Assembly: GCA_045591175.1 (NCBI GenBank)
Contig: JAZNSI010000038.1
Location: forward strand, 1 to 64,000
Origin: UBA11524 sp045591175
Lineage (GTDB): Bacteria; Bacillota; Clostridia; Christensenellales; Aristaeellaceae
Direction: 5' to 3'
Length of the DNA: 64,000 bases
Shown here piece by piece: positions 42,458 to 51,654 of this stretch. The notes under the pieces were generated by a model that made no database searches, was not told the DNA's origin, and worked only from the letters and a program-made list of their open reading frames with translations. Numbering within the stretch: position 1 is the first letter of the stretch; every line of letters starts with the position of its first letter. The position numbers and the translations under genes were made by a program.

Positions 42458-43114
42458 GTGGAAATCAAGCAAGCTGAATTCGTAACCTCCATGGCTCAGT
42501 ACGGCAATTTCGCCGGCAAGGGTCTGCCTCAAATCGCCGTGGCTGGCAAGTCCAACGTGGGCAAAAGCAGCCTGATCAACAAGCTGTGCAACCGCAACAA
42601 GCTGGCCAAAACATCCGCCACCCCCGGCAAGACGAAGCTCATCAACGTCTTCCTCCTCAACCGTTCCTTCCACCTGATCGACCTGCCCGGCTATGGCTTC
42701 GCGCGCGTCGACAAGGCGGAGAAGGCCCGCTGGGGCAAGATGATGCAGGACTACTTTGAGCAGTCCGACGAGCTGCGCCATGTCTTCTGCCTGGTGGACA
42801 TCCGCCACGAGCCCACCGAGGACGACAAGCAGATGAACACCTTCCTGCGCCAGATGGGCATGCCCTTCACGGTGATTGCCACCAAGGCGGACAAGATCAG
42901 CCGCGGCGCCCGCCAGAAGCAGCTGGCCCCCATCTGCCGCGCGCTGTTCGTGCAGCCCTGGGAGGTCATCTGCTGGTCCTCCGAGGACGGTACGGGTCGT
43001 GATCAGGTGCAGAAGCTCCTGGACGAGATCCTCGCCGAGCCGGTGGAGGAGGCGGAGGGCCCCTCCATGGCCGAGCTGGAAGAGGGCGCGCCCATCCGCT
43101 GGGAAGAGAAATAA
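42458..43114 (+). CDS. engB: Ribosome biogenesis GTPase EngB (YsxC)
   Basis: 218 residues, with a GTG start at 42458 after AAAAAGGAG. GTPase boxes are intact: G1 GKSNVGKSS, G3 DLPGYGFARV, G4 TKADKISR and a serine-rich G5 (CWSSEDG). It binds GTP and takes part in large ribosomal subunit assembly. The C-terminal acidic extension (EPVEEAEGPSMAELEEG) is longer than in Bacillus. Its place after lon is conserved in Bacillota. Confidence 0.95.
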   Translation: MEIKQAEFVTSMAQYGNFAGKGLPQIAVAGKSNVGKSSLINKLCNRNKLAKTSATPGKTKLINVFLLNRSFHLIDLPGYGFARVDKAEKARWGKMMQDYFEQSDELRHVFCLVDIRHEPTEDDKQMNTFLRQMGMPFTVIATKADKISRGARQKQLAPICRALFVQPWEVICWSSEDGTGRDQVQKLLDEILAEPVEEAEGPSMAELEEGAPIRWEEK

Positions 43115-43240
43115 GCACCCCTGCGCCTGTTTCGGCATATCCTCCCTGTGAGGAGGGATGTTCATGCTGACGACATCCGCAGTTCATGCGCCCGCGCTAT
43201 CCTTACCTGAGGCGGCGATGCTGCCTGCGCTGCCCAAAGA

Positions 43241-43272
43241 AAAAAGGGACGCGCCGGATGACGCATCCCTTT
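43241..43272 (-). terminator. Terminator of the CAP-domain gene
   Basis: On the minus strand AAAGGGATGCG and CGCGTCCCTTT pair and are followed by TTTC. The rest of 43115-43277 shows no gene. Confidence 0.75.
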
Positions 43273-43277
43273 GGGAT

Positions 43278-43979
43278 TTACCGCGCAAAGATCTGCGTGG
43301 CGTAGATGTAGCCGTTGGCATCCTGGACGATGCCGATGCCGAACTTCGTCCAGCCGTTGTTCAGAATATTCGCACGATGCCCCGATGAGGACATGAAGGC
43401 GGCCTGTGCCTTGTCCACATTGGCGTGGTGGGCGATGTTCTCGCCTGCAGCGGAATAGCGATAGCCGAAGTGCTTCAGCATCTGCCCGACCCTGCCGTAG
43501 GTGGGGGACTCATGAGCGAAGTAACGGTTGTCCCGCATGTCGGCGGACTTGATGCGCGCGATGCGGCAAAGCTCAGGATCAAGGGCCAGGGCAGCAAGGC
43601 CGTTGCGGCTTCTGTCCTGATTCAGCAAATTCGCCATCATTTGCTCTTGCGCTGACACGGACTGTGTAGTATAATCATCCCCCGTAGAGGGTGCCTGCGT
43701 GGCAGACGGCCTCTGGGTGGGCTGCACAGTCGGCGTCGGCTGTGGGATTGCAGTGGGGTCAGCGGGCGGATTTTCCCCGCAGATAACGCTGCAAGTGGTA
43801 ACACAATCCCAACAAGTGACGAAATCACAGCGCGAGGTGGAAGCGCGGCATGCATAAGTGGCGCATTCGTCCCTGCAGGTGGAATTGCAGGCCTGATTTG
43901 CGGCACATTCCGCCAAAGAAGTGGGCACGCTGGACGCCAACAGCATCGCCGCAGCCAGCGCAGTGTACTTTTTGAACAT
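43278..43979 (-). CDS. Secreted CAP (SCP/PR1) domain protein with a Cys-rich N-terminal module
   Basis: 233 residues, GGAGGTGA upstream. After a signal peptide (FKKYTALAAAMLLASSVPTSLA) comes a segment of about 50 residues with ten cysteines (ECAANQACNSTC and onwards). A Pro/Thr linker (PTAIPQPTPTVQPTQRPS) leads to a CAP domain of YkwD type: NQDRSRNGLAAL, HESPTYGRVGQM, GENIAHHANVDKAQAAFMSSSGHRANIL. Histidine and glutamate residues of the CAP cavity are kept. Bacterial CAP proteins are extracellular and of uncertain activity. The Cys-rich module is unusual and would need disulfide formation or metal binding outside the cell. Confidence 0.85.
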   Translation of the reverse strand: MFKKYTALAAAMLLASSVPTSLAECAANQACNSTCRDECATYACRASTSRCDFVTCWDCVTTCSVICGENPPADPTAIPQPTPTVQPTQRPSATQAPSTGDDYTTQSVSAQEQMMANLLNQDRSRNGLAALALDPELCRIARIKSADMRDNRYFAHESPTYGRVGQMLKHFGYRYSAAGENIAHHANVDKAQAAFMSSSGHRANILNNGWTKFGIGIVQDANGYIYATQIFAR

Positions 43980-44138
43980 TGATGTTCACCTCCGATGTAT
44001 TACGATTCTATTACAAATCGCGAAGTTATCGTAATATATAGGGGCGTGTCGGGTCAAGCAAAATGCCAGACCCATACCAAGGTAAACCATACCAACGTGA
44101 TGAACCGGCCAAACCGGATAACATAGGAGGAATCCCCC

Positions 44139-44561
44139 ATGATTTTTGAAAAATGCCCCCGCTGCGACCTGAATTACATTACCCCCAGCGAGAAGTACTG
44201 CAAGGTCTGCATGCGGGAGATGAAGGGCGATAACGCGCACGACGAGATCGAGATGTGCTCCGTGTGCAGCGAGAATCCGGTGCTGCCCGGCCGCGATATC
44301 TGCCTGTTCTGTCTCAAGGAGATGGGCAGCCAGAACGCCGCTGCTTCCACCCATGACGACGCTGCCGACGGTGAGGAGCAGGTCAACACCCGCGCCCTGA
44401 CCGACCTGGACGACGTGTCTTCCATGGACGAGATCCCCGAGGTGGACACCGACATCCCTGCCGGCGAGTTCGAAAAGATGGCGGGCGAGATTTCTTCTTT
44501 GGAAAGCATGCGCGAGGAAGAAGCCGAGGACGGCGACGACGAGGACGAGGACGACATGTAA
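44139..44561 (+). CDS. Zinc-ribbon protein with an acidic tail, unknown function
   Basis: 140 residues, AGGAGG upstream. Four CxxC pairs in the first 60 residues (CPRC, CKVC, CSVC, CLFC) would bind two zinc ions. The remainder is Asp/Glu-rich and ends in a run of acidic residues (EDGDDEDEDDM). No enzyme motif is seen. It could bind nucleic acid or a protein partner. It is 27 bases ahead of the phosphoesterase gene, so the two are likely co-expressed. Confidence 0.75.
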   Translation: MIFEKCPRCDLNYITPSEKYCKVCMREMKGDNAHDEIEMCSVCSENPVLPGRDICLFCLKEMGSQNAAASTHDDAADGEEQVNTRALTDLDDVSSMDEIPEVDTDIPAGEFEKMAGEISSLESMREEEAEDGDDEDEDDM

Positions 44562-44588
44562 GTCCCGATCCGCAAGGGAGGGAAGAAC

Positions 44589-45293
44589 ATGCGCCTTTTC
44601 GCCATCGGCGATCTGCATCTGCCCGGCGGGCAGGAAAAGCCCATGGACGTCTTTGGCGGACATTGGGAGGGCCATTTCGAGCGCATCAGCCAGGACTGGC
44701 GGAACCGCGTGGGAGAGGACGATGTGGTGCTCATCCCCGGCGATACCTCCTGGGCCATGCAGCTGAAGGACGCAGTGACGGATCTGGCGGCCATCGGCGA
44801 ATTGCCGGGCCGGAAGCTGCTCATCAGGGGCAACCATGACTATTGGTGGGGCGGTATCGGTCAGGTGCGCAAGGCTTTGCCGGAGGGCATGATGGCCATC
44901 CAGCATGACGCGGTGGATCTGGGCGACGTGGTCGTTACCGGCACGCGCGGCTGGGCCTGGCCGACGGAAGAGGCCCCTCTTACCCCGGAGGACGAGCGGG
45001 TATTCAACCGGGAGCTGATCCGGCTGGAGCTGGCGCTGCAAGCCGCGGCGAAGATTGCGGGGGAGCGGCCCATTCTGCTGATGCTCCACTATCCGCCCCT
45101 GTACCAGCAGGACCGGGATACGCCCTTTACCCGGCTGATCGAGAAGTACCCGGTGCATACGGTGGTGTACGGCCACCTGCACGGCGCCGGCATCCGCGCG
45201 GGCTTCACGGGAACGTGGAACGGCGTACGGTATCAGCTGGCCTCCTGTGACAGCCTGGATTTTGCGCTGACTGAGCTTGAAATGCAGGTTTGA
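44589..45293 (+). CDS. Metallophosphoesterase
   Basis: 234 residues. All calcineurin-like metal motifs are visible: GDLHLPGG, PGDTSWAM, RGNHDYWWGG, MLHYPPLY and YGHLHGAG. It has no signal peptide or helix, so it is cytoplasmic. Similar clostridial proteins are annotated only as metallophosphoesterase; substrate unknown. It ends before a strong terminator. Confidence 0.88.
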   Translation: MRLFAIGDLHLPGGQEKPMDVFGGHWEGHFERISQDWRNRVGEDDVVLIPGDTSWAMQLKDAVTDLAAIGELPGRKLLIRGNHDYWWGGIGQVRKALPEGMMAIQHDAVDLGDVVVTGTRGWAWPTEEAPLTPEDERVFNRELIRLELALQAAAKIAGERPILLMLHYPPLYQQDRDTPFTRLIEKYPVHTVVYGHLHGAGIRAGFTGTWNGVRYQLASCDSLDFALTELEMQV

Positions 45294-45352
45294 AATGTTA
45301 CAAAATTCTAACAAAATTCTAAACTTTTTGTCATAAAAATTCGAGATTCGAC

Positions 45353-45390
45353 AAAAAGCGCATCCGACATTGTGTCGGGTGCGCTTTTTT
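45353..45390 (+). terminator. Terminator after the phosphoesterase gene
   Basis: AAAGCGCATCCGACA and TGTCGGGTGCGCTTT form a 15-base stem (one G-U) with a 3-base loop and TTT tail. The rest of the gap to mraZ (45294-45606) carries only the mraZ promoter. Confidence 0.95.
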
Positions 45391-45524
45391 GATACCACCA
45401 ATGGCGGCGAACATCTGTTCAACCACCAAATGCTGGTGAGACATATGACGAAAATGTGAAAACTCCATGAAATAACCGGTTTCTTCCACCTTGGCCGGCA
45501 GCAAAAAAACATCTTTTACAACCC

Positions 45525-45553
45525 TTGACCTCAGGTCAAAAGTGGGATAAAAT
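45525..45553 (+). promoter_or_regulatory. mraZ / dcw cluster promoter with a palindrome over the -35
   Basis: TTGACC (45525-45530) and TAAAAT (45548-45553) are 17 bases apart. TTGACCTCAGGTCAA (45525-45539) is a perfect inverted repeat covering the -35. GTGGG-like repeats lie downstream at 45541-45565 and 45591-45599 and could be MraZ sites. Confidence 0.75.
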
Positions 45554-45606
45554 GAGGGCGAGTGGTTTTTCAGACCTATTTTGTGCAGAAAAGTGGGGGT
45601 GATGTG

Positions 45607-46149
45607 GTGTCTGATCTGGAACTGACCAATGGCATGCAGGACGCAGCAGCGCCCGTCATGCCCCAAATGGAGGGCTTCTCTGCGGAGGATCGTGCCCTGC
45701 TGGAAAAATACAGCCGCACCTTCACCGGCACCTTCGCCCATACGCTGGACAGCAAGGGCCGCATGGTCATCCCGCTGGCCTTCCGCGATATGCTGGGCAA
45801 GACCTTCACTGTCGCACCGGAGTTTGACTTCAAGTCCATCGCCGTGTACCCGGAGCTGGCGTACGTCCGCATGCGCGAAAGCCATGACCGCGTGCTGCAG
45901 GAGACCGGCAATCCCGAGCGCAAGAAGTACCTGCAGTGGCTGGACGCCTACACCTTCCGCGCCCAGGAGTGCGACGGTCAGGGCCGTGTGCTGCTGCCCG
46001 CCCGTCTCCGCCAGATCATCCTGGGGGAGGACAAGGACGTCGATATCATGGGCGCTGGCGATCATCTGCGCATCGCTGTGCGCGTCAAGTGCGAGGATCA
46101 GCTGATGGACTTCATCAACAACATTGATTCCGTGCTGGCCAATATGTAA
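45607..46149 (+). CDS. mraZ: Transcriptional regulator MraZ
   Basis: About 180 residues; start taken as the GTG at 45607 (the GTG at 45604 is also possible) because GGGGG lies seven bases ahead. The AbrB-like swapped-hairpin repeats are clear: FTGTFAHTLDSKGRMVIPLAFRDML and YTFRAQECDGQGRVLLPARLRQ. About 35 residues precede the usual MraZ start, an unusual extension. MraZ represses or tunes its own division cluster. rsmH, which normally follows, is absent here. Confidence 0.93.
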   Translation: MSDLELTNGMQDAAAPVMPQMEGFSAEDRALLEKYSRTFTGTFAHTLDSKGRMVIPLAFRDMLGKTFTVAPEFDFKSIAVYPELAYVRMRESHDRVLQETGNPERKKYLQWLDAYTFRAQECDGQGRVLLPARLRQIILGEDKDVDIMGAGDHLRIAVRVKCEDQLMDFINNIDSVLANM

Positions 46150-46209
46150 TGAATTTATGCTGTCATGCTGCGCGTTATTGGCATGGAACAGCCAGAGGAG
46201 GAATAAACT

Positions 46210-46809
46210 ATGACGACCCCCAAGCGCAATCATATGCGCCGCCACACCCGTCCGGCGGATTTTGTGTCGAAGTCCCGCCAGGCGGAGGCTCGTGCATGCT
46301 GCCGTCCCGGGGGCCGTTCCTTCACCTTCACCGGTGAGTTCCCGGACATGCAGGATCAGCAGCCTGTGGAGGCATCTTCCCGCCGCCGCAACTACACCAG
46401 CGGATACAGCACCGGCGCTTATCACGCCATCCGACAGGATGACACCGCCCGGATGCCTGCGGTGAACAAGTATGGCGTGCATGTGGTGCCTGCCATGGCT
46501 GCGCTGCTGGTCGTGGTGCTCTTCCTGGTCAGCGTCTTTGCCGTCCAGCTGGATGAGCGGGCGCGGATCAAGGCTGCCATCGACGCCAAGCAGATGCGCA
46601 TCGGCGTGCTGGAAGTGGAGTGCGACAAGACGCAGAAGGCCATCGAGGCCCAGTCCAACGATGTCAACATCCGCCAGGAGGCCGTGCGCATGGGGCTGAT
46701 CAGCTCAAAAGGCGTCAACGTGATCTACCTGGAAGGGCCGCAGGATGCGGTCATCACCACCGCTGATCAGACGGTGGTGGCAGCGCTGGCTTCCATCTGG
46801 GGCCAGTAA
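46210..46809 (+). CDS. ftsL: FtsL-like division protein
   Basis: 199 residues, AGGAGG upstream. A polar, basic N-terminal region of about 90 residues precedes one membrane helix (PAMAALLVVVLFLVSVFAVQL), then a coiled-coil segment (IDAKQMRIGVLEVECDKTQKAIEAQ) and a short end. This topology and its place between mraZ and the division transpeptidase identify it as FtsL (septum formation protein). The cytoplasmic region is much longer than in Bacillus FtsL. Sequence identity in this family is low, so position carries most of the weight. Confidence 0.8.
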   Translation: MTTPKRNHMRRHTRPADFVSKSRQAEARACCRPGGRSFTFTGEFPDMQDQQPVEASSRRRNYTSGYSTGAYHAIRQDDTARMPAVNKYGVHVVPAMAALLVVVLFLVSVFAVQLDERARIKAAIDAKQMRIGVLEVECDKTQKAIEAQSNDVNIRQEAVRMGLISSKGVNVIYLEGPQDAVITTADQTVVAALASIWGQ

Positions 46810-46894
46810 TCAACTGATAAAGCCCACGCCGGGGGACTGAGGGGTCAAGCCTTCGGTTCCCCGTTTGGAATATTCGCGCATCAGGGGGAAGGAT

Positions 46895-48997
46895 ATGCAT
46901 CCTGAACTGCTGGTACGCAAGAGGATCTGGCTGATGACCATCACCCTGGCAGGGCTGTTCCTGCTGGTGATCGGGCGTTTGGCCACACTGACGATACGCG
47001 ACGCGGAGGCCCTGACCCAACGGGGAGTCTCCCAATGGACGAAAGCAGGCACGGTGACCGCCCGGCGCGGCAGCATCATCGACAGGCATGAGCGCACCCT
47101 GGCGCTGTCTGCCACGGCGTATACCGTCACGGCAGACCCGCGGTTGGTGACGGATATCCCCGCCTTCCTGGATGCGCTGGAACCCGTTCTGCCACTGGAA
47201 AGGGAATCTGCGACGAAGAAGCTCTCCGACAATACGAAGGGCTCTGTCATCCTCAAGCGCCAGGTGGACAGGGCAACCGTCGACCGCCTGCGCACCCTCA
47301 AAAACGAAGCTCCGGAGACCGCCTGTCTTCATGCGCTTGCCTTTGACGAGGATGTGAGCCGCTGGTATCCGGGCGGCGCGATGCTCGCCCAGGTGCTGGG
47401 CCTGACCACCATCGACTCCGAGGGCCAGTCCGGCCTGGAAAGCCAGTACGAAAGCGTGCTGGCGGGCATGGAGGGCAGCTATCTGCGGCAGGTGGACGCC
47501 CGCAATCGCGTGCTTCCTGGCACGGAAGGCTGGTACATTCCCTCCCAGCAGGGCAGCAGCATCAAGCTCACCATCGACACGGACATTCAGCAGATCGCCG
47601 AAAAGGCAATGCGTGAATGTCTGGAGGTCAACTCCGCAAAGTCGGTGACCTGCATCGTGTCCGACGTGCGCACGGGGGCCATTCTGGCACTGTGCATCAA
47701 GCCGGACTATGACCCCAACGAACCGCCCCGCTCGGATGTTGCCGCCCTGACGGAGCTGATGCGCATCACCGCCATCTCCGACGTGTACGAGCCGGGGTCG
47801 ACCTTCAAGATCATCACCTCCGCTGCCGCCCTGGACAGCGGCGTCACTACCCCGGAGGATCGCTTCCACTGCTCCGCCAGGGTCACGGTGGACGGCGATA
47901 CCATCCGCTGCTGGGGCCGTGCCCACGGTGCGGAATCCATGGCGGAGGGGCTGAAAAACTCCTGCAACCCCGTGTTTGTGGAGCTGGCCCTTCGCATGGG
48001 GACGGACGCCTTCTACCGCTACCTGAACGCCTTTGGGCTGGGGAAACGCACCGGCATTGATCTGCCGGGCGAATCCGGCGGCATCCTCATTTCCAGCCGA
48101 TATGTCAAGCGGGTCGATCTGGCCCGCATTGGCTTTGGCCAGTCGGTGGCGGTAACGCCCATCCAGCTGGTCATGGCCTGCAACGCCGCGATCAATGGCG
48201 GCAAGCTGATGAAGTCCTACATCGTCTCGGAGATCCAGGACGAACTGGGGCAGCCGATCCAGCGGTTCAGCCCGACGGTGGTGTCCACGCCCATCAAGGC
48301 GGAAACCAGCCAGACCCTGCGGGGCCTGCTGGAGGCCGTCGTCTCCGAGGGCGGCGGCAAAAACGCTTACATCGACGGCTTCCGCATTGGCGGCAAGACT
48401 GGAACAGCCCAGGTGTACAAGGAGGGCAAGATCGTCTCCAACGTGCACATCGGCTCTTTCTACGGCTTTGCGCCGGCGGATGATCCGCTGATCAGTGTGC
48501 TGGTGGTGGTCAATGAGGCCCAGGTGCCGGTGGACTACGGCGGAACCACCGCCGCGCCCTTTGCGAGGCAGATCTTCGAGGAAGCGCTGCCCCTGCTGGG
48601 GGTGGAGAGATTCGCGGAAACTGCGCAGGATGTTATGATTCCTGATATAAAAGGCTTGACGATTTCCCAGGCAAGGCGTAAACTGACAGAGGCGGGCCTG
48701 AACATGCTCGATGACGGCGCAAACAGCGTTGTCCTTGACCAGCTGCCCCCGCCCGGCGCGACGCTGAAGCAGGGCGGTCATGTCATGGCCTACACTGCGT
48801 CCAGCGAGACGCTGACACCCGAGGATCTGGTCTGTGTGCCGGATCTGATCGGTGCGTCCGACGTGGACTGTGCGCGGCTGCTGCGGCAGCGGGGTCTGCT
48901 GCTTTCCATGGTCGGGACGGGCGTGTGTGTGCGTCAGGTCCCGGCGGCAGGGGAGTACATTGCCCCGGGAACCGCTGTCCTGGTGACATTCGAGTAA
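46895..48997 (+). CDS. pbpB: Division-specific penicillin-binding protein 2 (class B) with PASTA domains
   Basis: 700 residues; ATG at 46895 with AGGGGG upstream. N-terminal membrane anchor (LMTITLAGLFLLVIGRLATL), dimerisation region, then the transpeptidase domain with SxxK as STFK, SxN as SCN and KTG as KTGTAQ. Two PASTA units follow (DVMIPDIKGLTISQARRKL and LVCVPDLIGASDVDCARLL). It cross-links septal peptidoglycan together with FtsW. It could be called PBP2B or SpoVD; the PASTA domains fit both. Confidence 0.93.
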   Translation: MHPELLVRKRIWLMTITLAGLFLLVIGRLATLTIRDAEALTQRGVSQWTKAGTVTARRGSIIDRHERTLALSATAYTVTADPRLVTDIPAFLDALEPVLPLERESATKKLSDNTKGSVILKRQVDRATVDRLRTLKNEAPETACLHALAFDEDVSRWYPGGAMLAQVLGLTTIDSEGQSGLESQYESVLAGMEGSYLRQVDARNRVLPGTEGWYIPSQQGSSIKLTIDTDIQQIAEKAMRECLEVNSAKSVTCIVSDVRTGAILALCIKPDYDPNEPPRSDVAALTELMRITAISDVYEPGSTFKIITSAAALDSGVTTPEDRFHCSARVTVDGDTIRCWGRAHGAESMAEGLKNSCNPVFVELALRMGTDAFYRYLNAFGLGKRTGIDLPGESGGILISSRYVKRVDLARIGFGQSVAVTPIQLVMACNAAINGGKLMKSYIVSEIQDELGQPIQRFSPTVVSTPIKAETSQTLRGLLEAVVSEGGGKNAYIDGFRIGGKTGTAQVYKEGKIVSNVHIGSFYGFAPADDPLISVLVVVNEAQVPVDYGGTTAAPFARQIFEEALPLLGVERFAETAQDVMIPDIKGLTISQARRKLTEAGLNMLDDGANSVVLDQLPPPGATLKQGGHVMAYTASSETLTPEDLVCVPDLIGASDVDCARLLRQRGLLLSMVGTGVCVRQVPAAGEYIAPGTAVLVTFE

Positions 48998-49067
48998 AAC
49001 ACGGGAAAATACCGATTACATTTGAGAATAAGCATTGATTCAGCATATATAGGATAGGAGAATCACC

Positions 49068-50525
49068 ATGAAGCTCTGCACCCTGTTTGAGAAGGTTCCT
49101 TACCTGGTGGAAACCAGGGGCAATATGGTCACCGAGATCGGTGAGCTGTGCTCCGACAGCCGCAAGAAGGTCGATAACGGCCTGTTCTTCTGCATCCCCG
49201 GCGCGCGCTTTGACGCCCACGACTATGCGCCCCAGGCGGTCGCCAACGGCTGCGTGGCGCTGGTGGTGGATCACTTCGTGGACATTGATATTCCCCAGGT
49301 CAAGGTGACCAGCGTGCGTGCTGCGATGTCCCGCATGGCGGCGGCGTTCTACGGTCATCCGGCGGAACAGATGCGCCTGGTGGGCGTGACCGGCACCAAG
49401 GGCAAGACCACCACTACTTACATGATCAAGTCCATTCTGGAGCAGGCCGGCATGAAGGTGGGCCTGATCGGTACCACCGGCAACATGATCGGCGAGAAGC
49501 GCATCGCCTCCAACTACACCACGCCTGACCCCATCGATCTGCAGCGCGATCTGCGCGCCATGGTCGACGAGGGCGTGAACGCCGTGGTCATGGAGGTTTC
49601 CGCCCACGCGATTGACATGTTCCGCCTGGACGGCATGTCCTTTGAGGTCGGCGCGTACACCAACCTCAGCCAGGATCACCTGGACTACTTCGGCACGATG
49701 GAAGGCTATTTCGAGTGCAAGAAGAAGTTCTTCACCTCCGGCATGGTGCGCAACGCCGTGCTCAACGTGGATGAGGAAACCAGCGTCAACATCCTGCGCG
49801 ACATTGAAATCCCCCACCTGACCTTCGGCATTGCGGCGGCGGCGGATCTGTTCGCCCGCGACATTGAGATCACCGAGACCGGCGTGGGCTTTGAGCTCAA
49901 ACTTCAGGGCATGCACGCCCTGCCCATCAATCTGCATATGACCGGCATGTTCAACGTGTACAACGCCATTGCCGCGGCTTCCTGCGCAATGGTGCTGGGC
50001 ATCTCCCATGAGGACATCAAGGCTGGCCTGGAGAAGATCGAGAACGTCCCCGGCCGCATTGAGATGCTGCCCACCGGCACGCCCTACCGCGTCATCCTGG
50101 ACTACGCCCACGCGCCCGACGCGCTGGACAACATCCTGCGCACCTGCCGCGAATTTACCCGTGGCCGCCTGATCGCCCTCTTTGGCTGCGGCGGCGACCG
50201 GGATCAGGGCAAGCGCCCCATTATGGGCCGTATCGGCGGCGAAATGGCTGACCTGTGCATCCTGACCTCCGACAATCCCCGCAACGAGGATCCCATGACC
50301 ATCCTGGCTTCCATCGAGGAGGGCATCAAGGAGACCGATTGCGAGTACATCGTGATCGAAAACCGCCGCGCGGCCATTCGCCATGCGATGGAGATCGCCC
50401 GTGAAGGCGACGTGATCGCCCTGTGCGGCAAGGGCCACGAGACCTATCAGGAGATCAAGGGCGTGAAGCACGACTTCGACGAGAAGGTTGTTGTTGCCGA
50501 GCTGCTGGCTGAAATAGACGACTAA
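49068..50525 (+). CDS. murE: UDP-MurNAc-tripeptide synthetase
   Basis: 485 residues. It adds the third amino acid to UDP-MurNAc-L-Ala-D-Glu. The ATP site is GVTGTKGKTTTT, and the substrate-specificity motif is DNPRNEDP, the form that selects meso-diaminopimelate rather than L-lysine. A. ribosome site AGGAGAAT precedes the ATG. This implies diaminopimelate-type peptidoglycan. murF, usually next, is not in the cluster. Confidence 0.96.
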   Translation: MKLCTLFEKVPYLVETRGNMVTEIGELCSDSRKKVDNGLFFCIPGARFDAHDYAPQAVANGCVALVVDHFVDIDIPQVKVTSVRAAMSRMAAAFYGHPAEQMRLVGVTGTKGKTTTTYMIKSILEQAGMKVGLIGTTGNMIGEKRIASNYTTPDPIDLQRDLRAMVDEGVNAVVMEVSAHAIDMFRLDGMSFEVGAYTNLSQDHLDYFGTMEGYFECKKKFFTSGMVRNAVLNVDEETSVNILRDIEIPHLTFGIAAAADLFARDIEITETGVGFELKLQGMHALPINLHMTGMFNVYNAIAAASCAMVLGISHEDIKAGLEKIENVPGRIEMLPTGTPYRVILDYAHAPDALDNILRTCREFTRGRLIALFGCGGDRDQGKRPIMGRIGGEMADLCILTSDNPRNEDPMTILASIEEGIKETDCEYIVIENRRAAIRHAMEIAREGDVIALCGKGHETYQEIKGVKHDFDEKVVVAELLAEIDD

Positions 50526-50549
50526 TTTGAACATTACGAGGTACTGAAC

Positions 50550-51629
50550 ATGCTAAGGATGATTCTTGCATTGGTTCTTTCCGCGGCCATCGTGCTGCTG
50601 ACCGGCCCGAAGTTCATCGCCTGGCTGCGTAAGCTCAAGCTGGGCCAGACCATCTACGAGCTGGGCCCCCAGTCCCATCAGAAAAAGCAGGGTACGCCCA
50701 TCATGGGCGGTCTGTGCATTGCGCTGGGCTGCGTGGTGGCGTTCATCGTGTGCGGCGTGACGCTTGGTGCGTGGGATCACATGCTGGCGCTGCTGTTCGT
50801 GGCGCTGGGCTCCATGGCGGTGGGCTTCGGCGACGACTGGATCAAGATGGTCAAGAAGCGCCACGAGGGCCTGACCCCCTGGCAGAAGATCATCGGCCAG
50901 GCCGTGGTGTGCGTGGGCTTTGCCTGCTACTGCTACTTCCACCCGGATGTGGGCAGCAAGGTGATTGTGCCCTTCGTGAACGTCGAGTGGGATCTGGGCA
51001 TCTTCTACATCCCGCTGCTGGCGCTGACGGTACTGTTCATGGTGAACTCCGCCAACCTGCAGGACGGCCTGGACGGCATTCTGTCCTCCGTGACGGCGGT
51101 GGGTTCCATTGGCTGGGCTGCGATTGCGCTGACGACTGCTGGTACGCTGGTTAACGTGGCAAGCTCCTATGGTGTGGGTATTGTAAACTATCCTGAGGAC
51201 ATGGCGGCGCGTACTGCACTGGCGGGCAACTACCAGACCATCGCCGTGTTCGCTCTGGCTCTGTGCGGTGCTTGCATTGGCTTCCTGCGTTTTAACCATT
51301 ACCCGGCGACCGTCTTCATGGGCGATACCGGCTCCATGTTCATCGGCGGTGCGGTGGTTGGTATAGCGATGCTTCTGCGCGAGCCCTTCCTGCTGCTGCT
51401 GATTGGCTTCACCATGGTCATGTCCAGCGTGAGCGTTATCCTGCAGCGCTACTACTACAAGCTGACCCGCAAACTGACCGGTACCCCCAAGCGCCTGTTC
51501 AAGATGTCGCCGCTCCATCACCACTTTGAGCTCTGCGGCATGAAGGAGACTAAGATTGTCCTCATGTATACCATCGTTACGACGGTTTTGAGCGCGATTG
51601 CCTGGTTCTCCATCAACGTGCTTTTCTGA
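50550..51629 (+). CDS. mraY: Phospho-MurNAc-pentapeptide transferase
   Basis: 359 residues with ten hydrophobic helices. It transfers phospho-MurNAc-pentapeptide to undecaprenyl phosphate to make lipid I. Family motifs are in place: GPQSHQKKQGTPIMGG, GFGDDWIKMVKKR, NSANLQDGLDG (Mg-binding Asp residues), FMGDTGSM and the histidine-rich MSPLHHHFEL. It begins 24 bases after murE. Confidence 0.96.
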   Translation: MLRMILALVLSAAIVLLTGPKFIAWLRKLKLGQTIYELGPQSHQKKQGTPIMGGLCIALGCVVAFIVCGVTLGAWDHMLALLFVALGSMAVGFGDDWIKMVKKRHEGLTPWQKIIGQAVVCVGFACYCYFHPDVGSKVIVPFVNVEWDLGIFYIPLLALTVLFMVNSANLQDGLDGILSSVTAVGSIGWAAIALTTAGTLVNVASSYGVGIVNYPEDMAARTALAGNYQTIAVFALALCGACIGFLRFNHYPATVFMGDTGSMFIGGAVVGIAMLLREPFLLLLIGFTMVMSSVSVILQRYYYKLTRKLTGTPKRLFKMSPLHHHFELCGMKETKIVLMYTIVTTVLSAIAWFSINVLF

Positions 51630-51654
51630 TTACACACACAGGAGGCGCATCCAC

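Noticed and set aside
43158..43388. A 76-residue open frame after engB starting near a GAGGAGG
   Set aside because: It runs through the terminator of the CAP gene and then antisense to it; no recognisable domain.
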